From: Micromonospora zamorensis
Lineage (GTDB): Bacteria > Actinomycetota > Actinomycetes > Mycobacteriales > Micromonosporaceae
DNA length: 64,000 nucleotides
Reading direction: 5' to 3'
Assembly (NCBI RefSeq): GCF_900090275.1
Contig: NZ_LT607755.1
Location: 4,030,001 to 4,094,000 of the forward strand
The notes beneath the pieces were generated by a model. It searched no databases. It had not been told where the DNA came from and was given only the letters and a program-made list of their open reading frames with translations. Positions within the stretch are counted from its first letter, which is position 1. The number at the start of each line of letters is the position of its first letter. This document shows, in pieces, positions 63,140 to 64,000 of the stretch. The position numbers were made by a program, and so were the translations under genes.

Positions 63140-64000
63140 CTAGCTGCAGACACCGGCCAAGCAGCGAATCCAACCAGTCTTCGTCTTGATGTGGATCTCC
63201 TTCACGACACCCTGCCGCGAGATGGCTTCGATCGGCCCCCCTCTGGCGAAGTCCAACAACTTCGCGTGGTCCATGTTCTCGGCGCGAATGTAGAGGAGCG
63301 CATTGCTGTAGGACGCGTTCTTGAGCTGCTGCTCGGCCTTTGTGGCGTGACGCAGGACCCCGCTTCCACTGGTACCTGTGTACTCCTTCAAACTGGTTGG
63401 CACGCCGTCCAGCCAGCCGTCGATGCCCGGGGTGTCTTTTTGCGGCTGGCCGACGAACTCTTTTCCGCCGAGGTGGTCACCGATTTCGTGGGACTGCGCG
63501 ATCTCGACGTCGTTCATGTGCTCGGTCTTGGTTACCTTGCACGCGCTGGTGTTGTGCACCAGCACCGAGACGTCCGCCGGCGCGACGTAGTAGGTGTGCA
63601 GCCCGTCCACCGTCAGGTTGTGGACCTGCGTCACCTCCGTGTGGCGGCTGACCTTGGCGATTTGAACGGCCGTGCCCGCCGAGGTCCGCAACCACTGACC
63701 GGGCAGCAGAGCCGCGGCCTGCACCCACTCGTTCAGCTCCGGCACCCAGAACGGGTGGTTGTCCGTGGCCGTCACCGTCGTCTCGGCCGAGCCGGCCGGG
63801 CCGTCGGCATCGATGGTGACCTCGACGAGGTTCTTCTCGCCCGTGCTGTGGATCGTCCGGGTCACCTGGCGACCCTCGGTGACGGAGTTGACCGGGTCCG
63901 TGGCCAGCACCTCGTCGCCGATGTTCAGCTTGTCGATCGCGCGGGTGGATCCGTCGGCCATCAGCACCGGCGTCCCCGGGAGGAAACTACTGGCCTTCTT
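63140..64000 (-). CDS. Polymorphic toxin C-terminal part: Hint domain plus unknown toxin domain (5' end beyond window)
   Basis: 287 residues visible; the N-terminus lies beyond the right edge. Residues ~1-145 are a Hint/intein-type autoprotease (SSFLPGTPVLMADGSTRAID, TVTATDNHPFWVPELNEWVQ and VHNLTVDGLHTYYVAPADVS ending LVHN), where the first residue is Ser rather than Cys. The last ~135 residues are a compact domain with IAQSHEIGDHLGGKEFVGQP, GIDGWLDGVPTSLKEY and basic C-terminal KEIHIKTKTGWIRC. I do not recognise it; D-G-W-L-D-G...K-E could be an active site. Polymorphic toxins of this type in actinobacteria are commonly released by the Hint domain and exported by T7SS or with RHS proteins. 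Confidence 0.82.
   Translation of the reverse strand, partial: KKASSFLPGTPVLMADGSTRAIDKLNIGDEVLATDPVNSVTEGRQVTRTIHSTGEKNLVEVTIDADGPAGSAETTVTATDNHPFWVPELNEWVQAAALLPGQWLRTSAGTAVQIAKVSRHTEVTQVHNLTVDGLHTYYVAPADVSVLVHNTSACKVTKTEHMNDVEIAQSHEIGDHLGGKEFVGQPQKDTPGIDGWLDGVPTSLKEYTGTSGSGVLRHATKAEQQLKNASYSNALLYIRAENMDHAKLLDFARGGPIEAISRQGVVKEIHIKTKTGWIRCLAGVCS

Overview
The window is very GC-rich, with GTG and ATG starts, short gene overlaps of the GTGA/ATGA type, a CCA-encoding tRNA-Leu, mycothiol/F420-type enzymes, a conservon-type kinase, CebR-like operator boxes and a trp leader peptide. Together these point to a filamentous actinobacterium, most likely Micromonosporaceae (Micromonospora-like). The species cannot be fixed from sequence alone.

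Left region (1-13 kb): a reduced type VII (ESX-like) secretion locus. On the minus strand a four-gene operon runs from 12991 to 4191: a single-pass membrane protein with a golvesin-like domain, a right-handed beta-helix/EccA-like AAA+ fusion, a three-ATPase EccC, and EccD. It converges on a LuxR-type regulator (3571-4194). That regulator is divergent from a protein built from about 17 tandem 64-residue repeats, which runs off the left edge. EccB, EccE, mycosin and WXG100 genes are not in the window.

13-29 kb: a secreted M20-like peptidase, then a stretch with signs of gene transfer and decay. A 146-bp segment holding the last codons of a large serine recombinase plus 14 bp of the 3' end of tRNA-Leu occurs twice, at 17101-17246 and 29027-29172. 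Between the copies lie a DUF808 membrane protein, a pair of DNA-polymerase-beta-type nucleotidyltransferases, an MMPL transporter converging on a two-component system, MerR and epoxide hydrolase genes, and a graveyard of fragments (AEC permease, IS110, CPCC protein, recombinase).

29-39 kb: plus-strand cell-envelope genes. A TPR/Pro-rich/FN3 membrane protein is followed by a membrane-anchored propeller-like/FN3 protein, a MoxR ATPase, a DUF58 protein and a TgpA-type membrane protein whose transglutaminase Cys and His are replaced.

39-48 kb: mostly housekeeping and accessory enzymes (small membrane protein, methyltransferase, SDR, F420-type luciferase-like oxidoreductase, LtrA, DUF1028, maleylpyruvate-isomerase-like protein, PAP2 phosphatase, DUF3159).

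48-53 kb: a cellulose-utilisation pair. A secreted CBM2-GH48 exocellulase and an intracellular GH1 beta-glucosidase are divergent across an 844-bp region with three CebR-type boxes.

53-64 kb: a two-gene remnant of a conservon (CvnA/CvnB-like), an FGGY kinase, a trp leader/attenuator before a fused anthranilate synthase, WrbA, a HipA-like kinase/DUF3037 pair downstream of a large palindrome, a small DUF4190-like membrane protein, and a Hint-domain polymorphic toxin with its probable immunity gene at the right edge.
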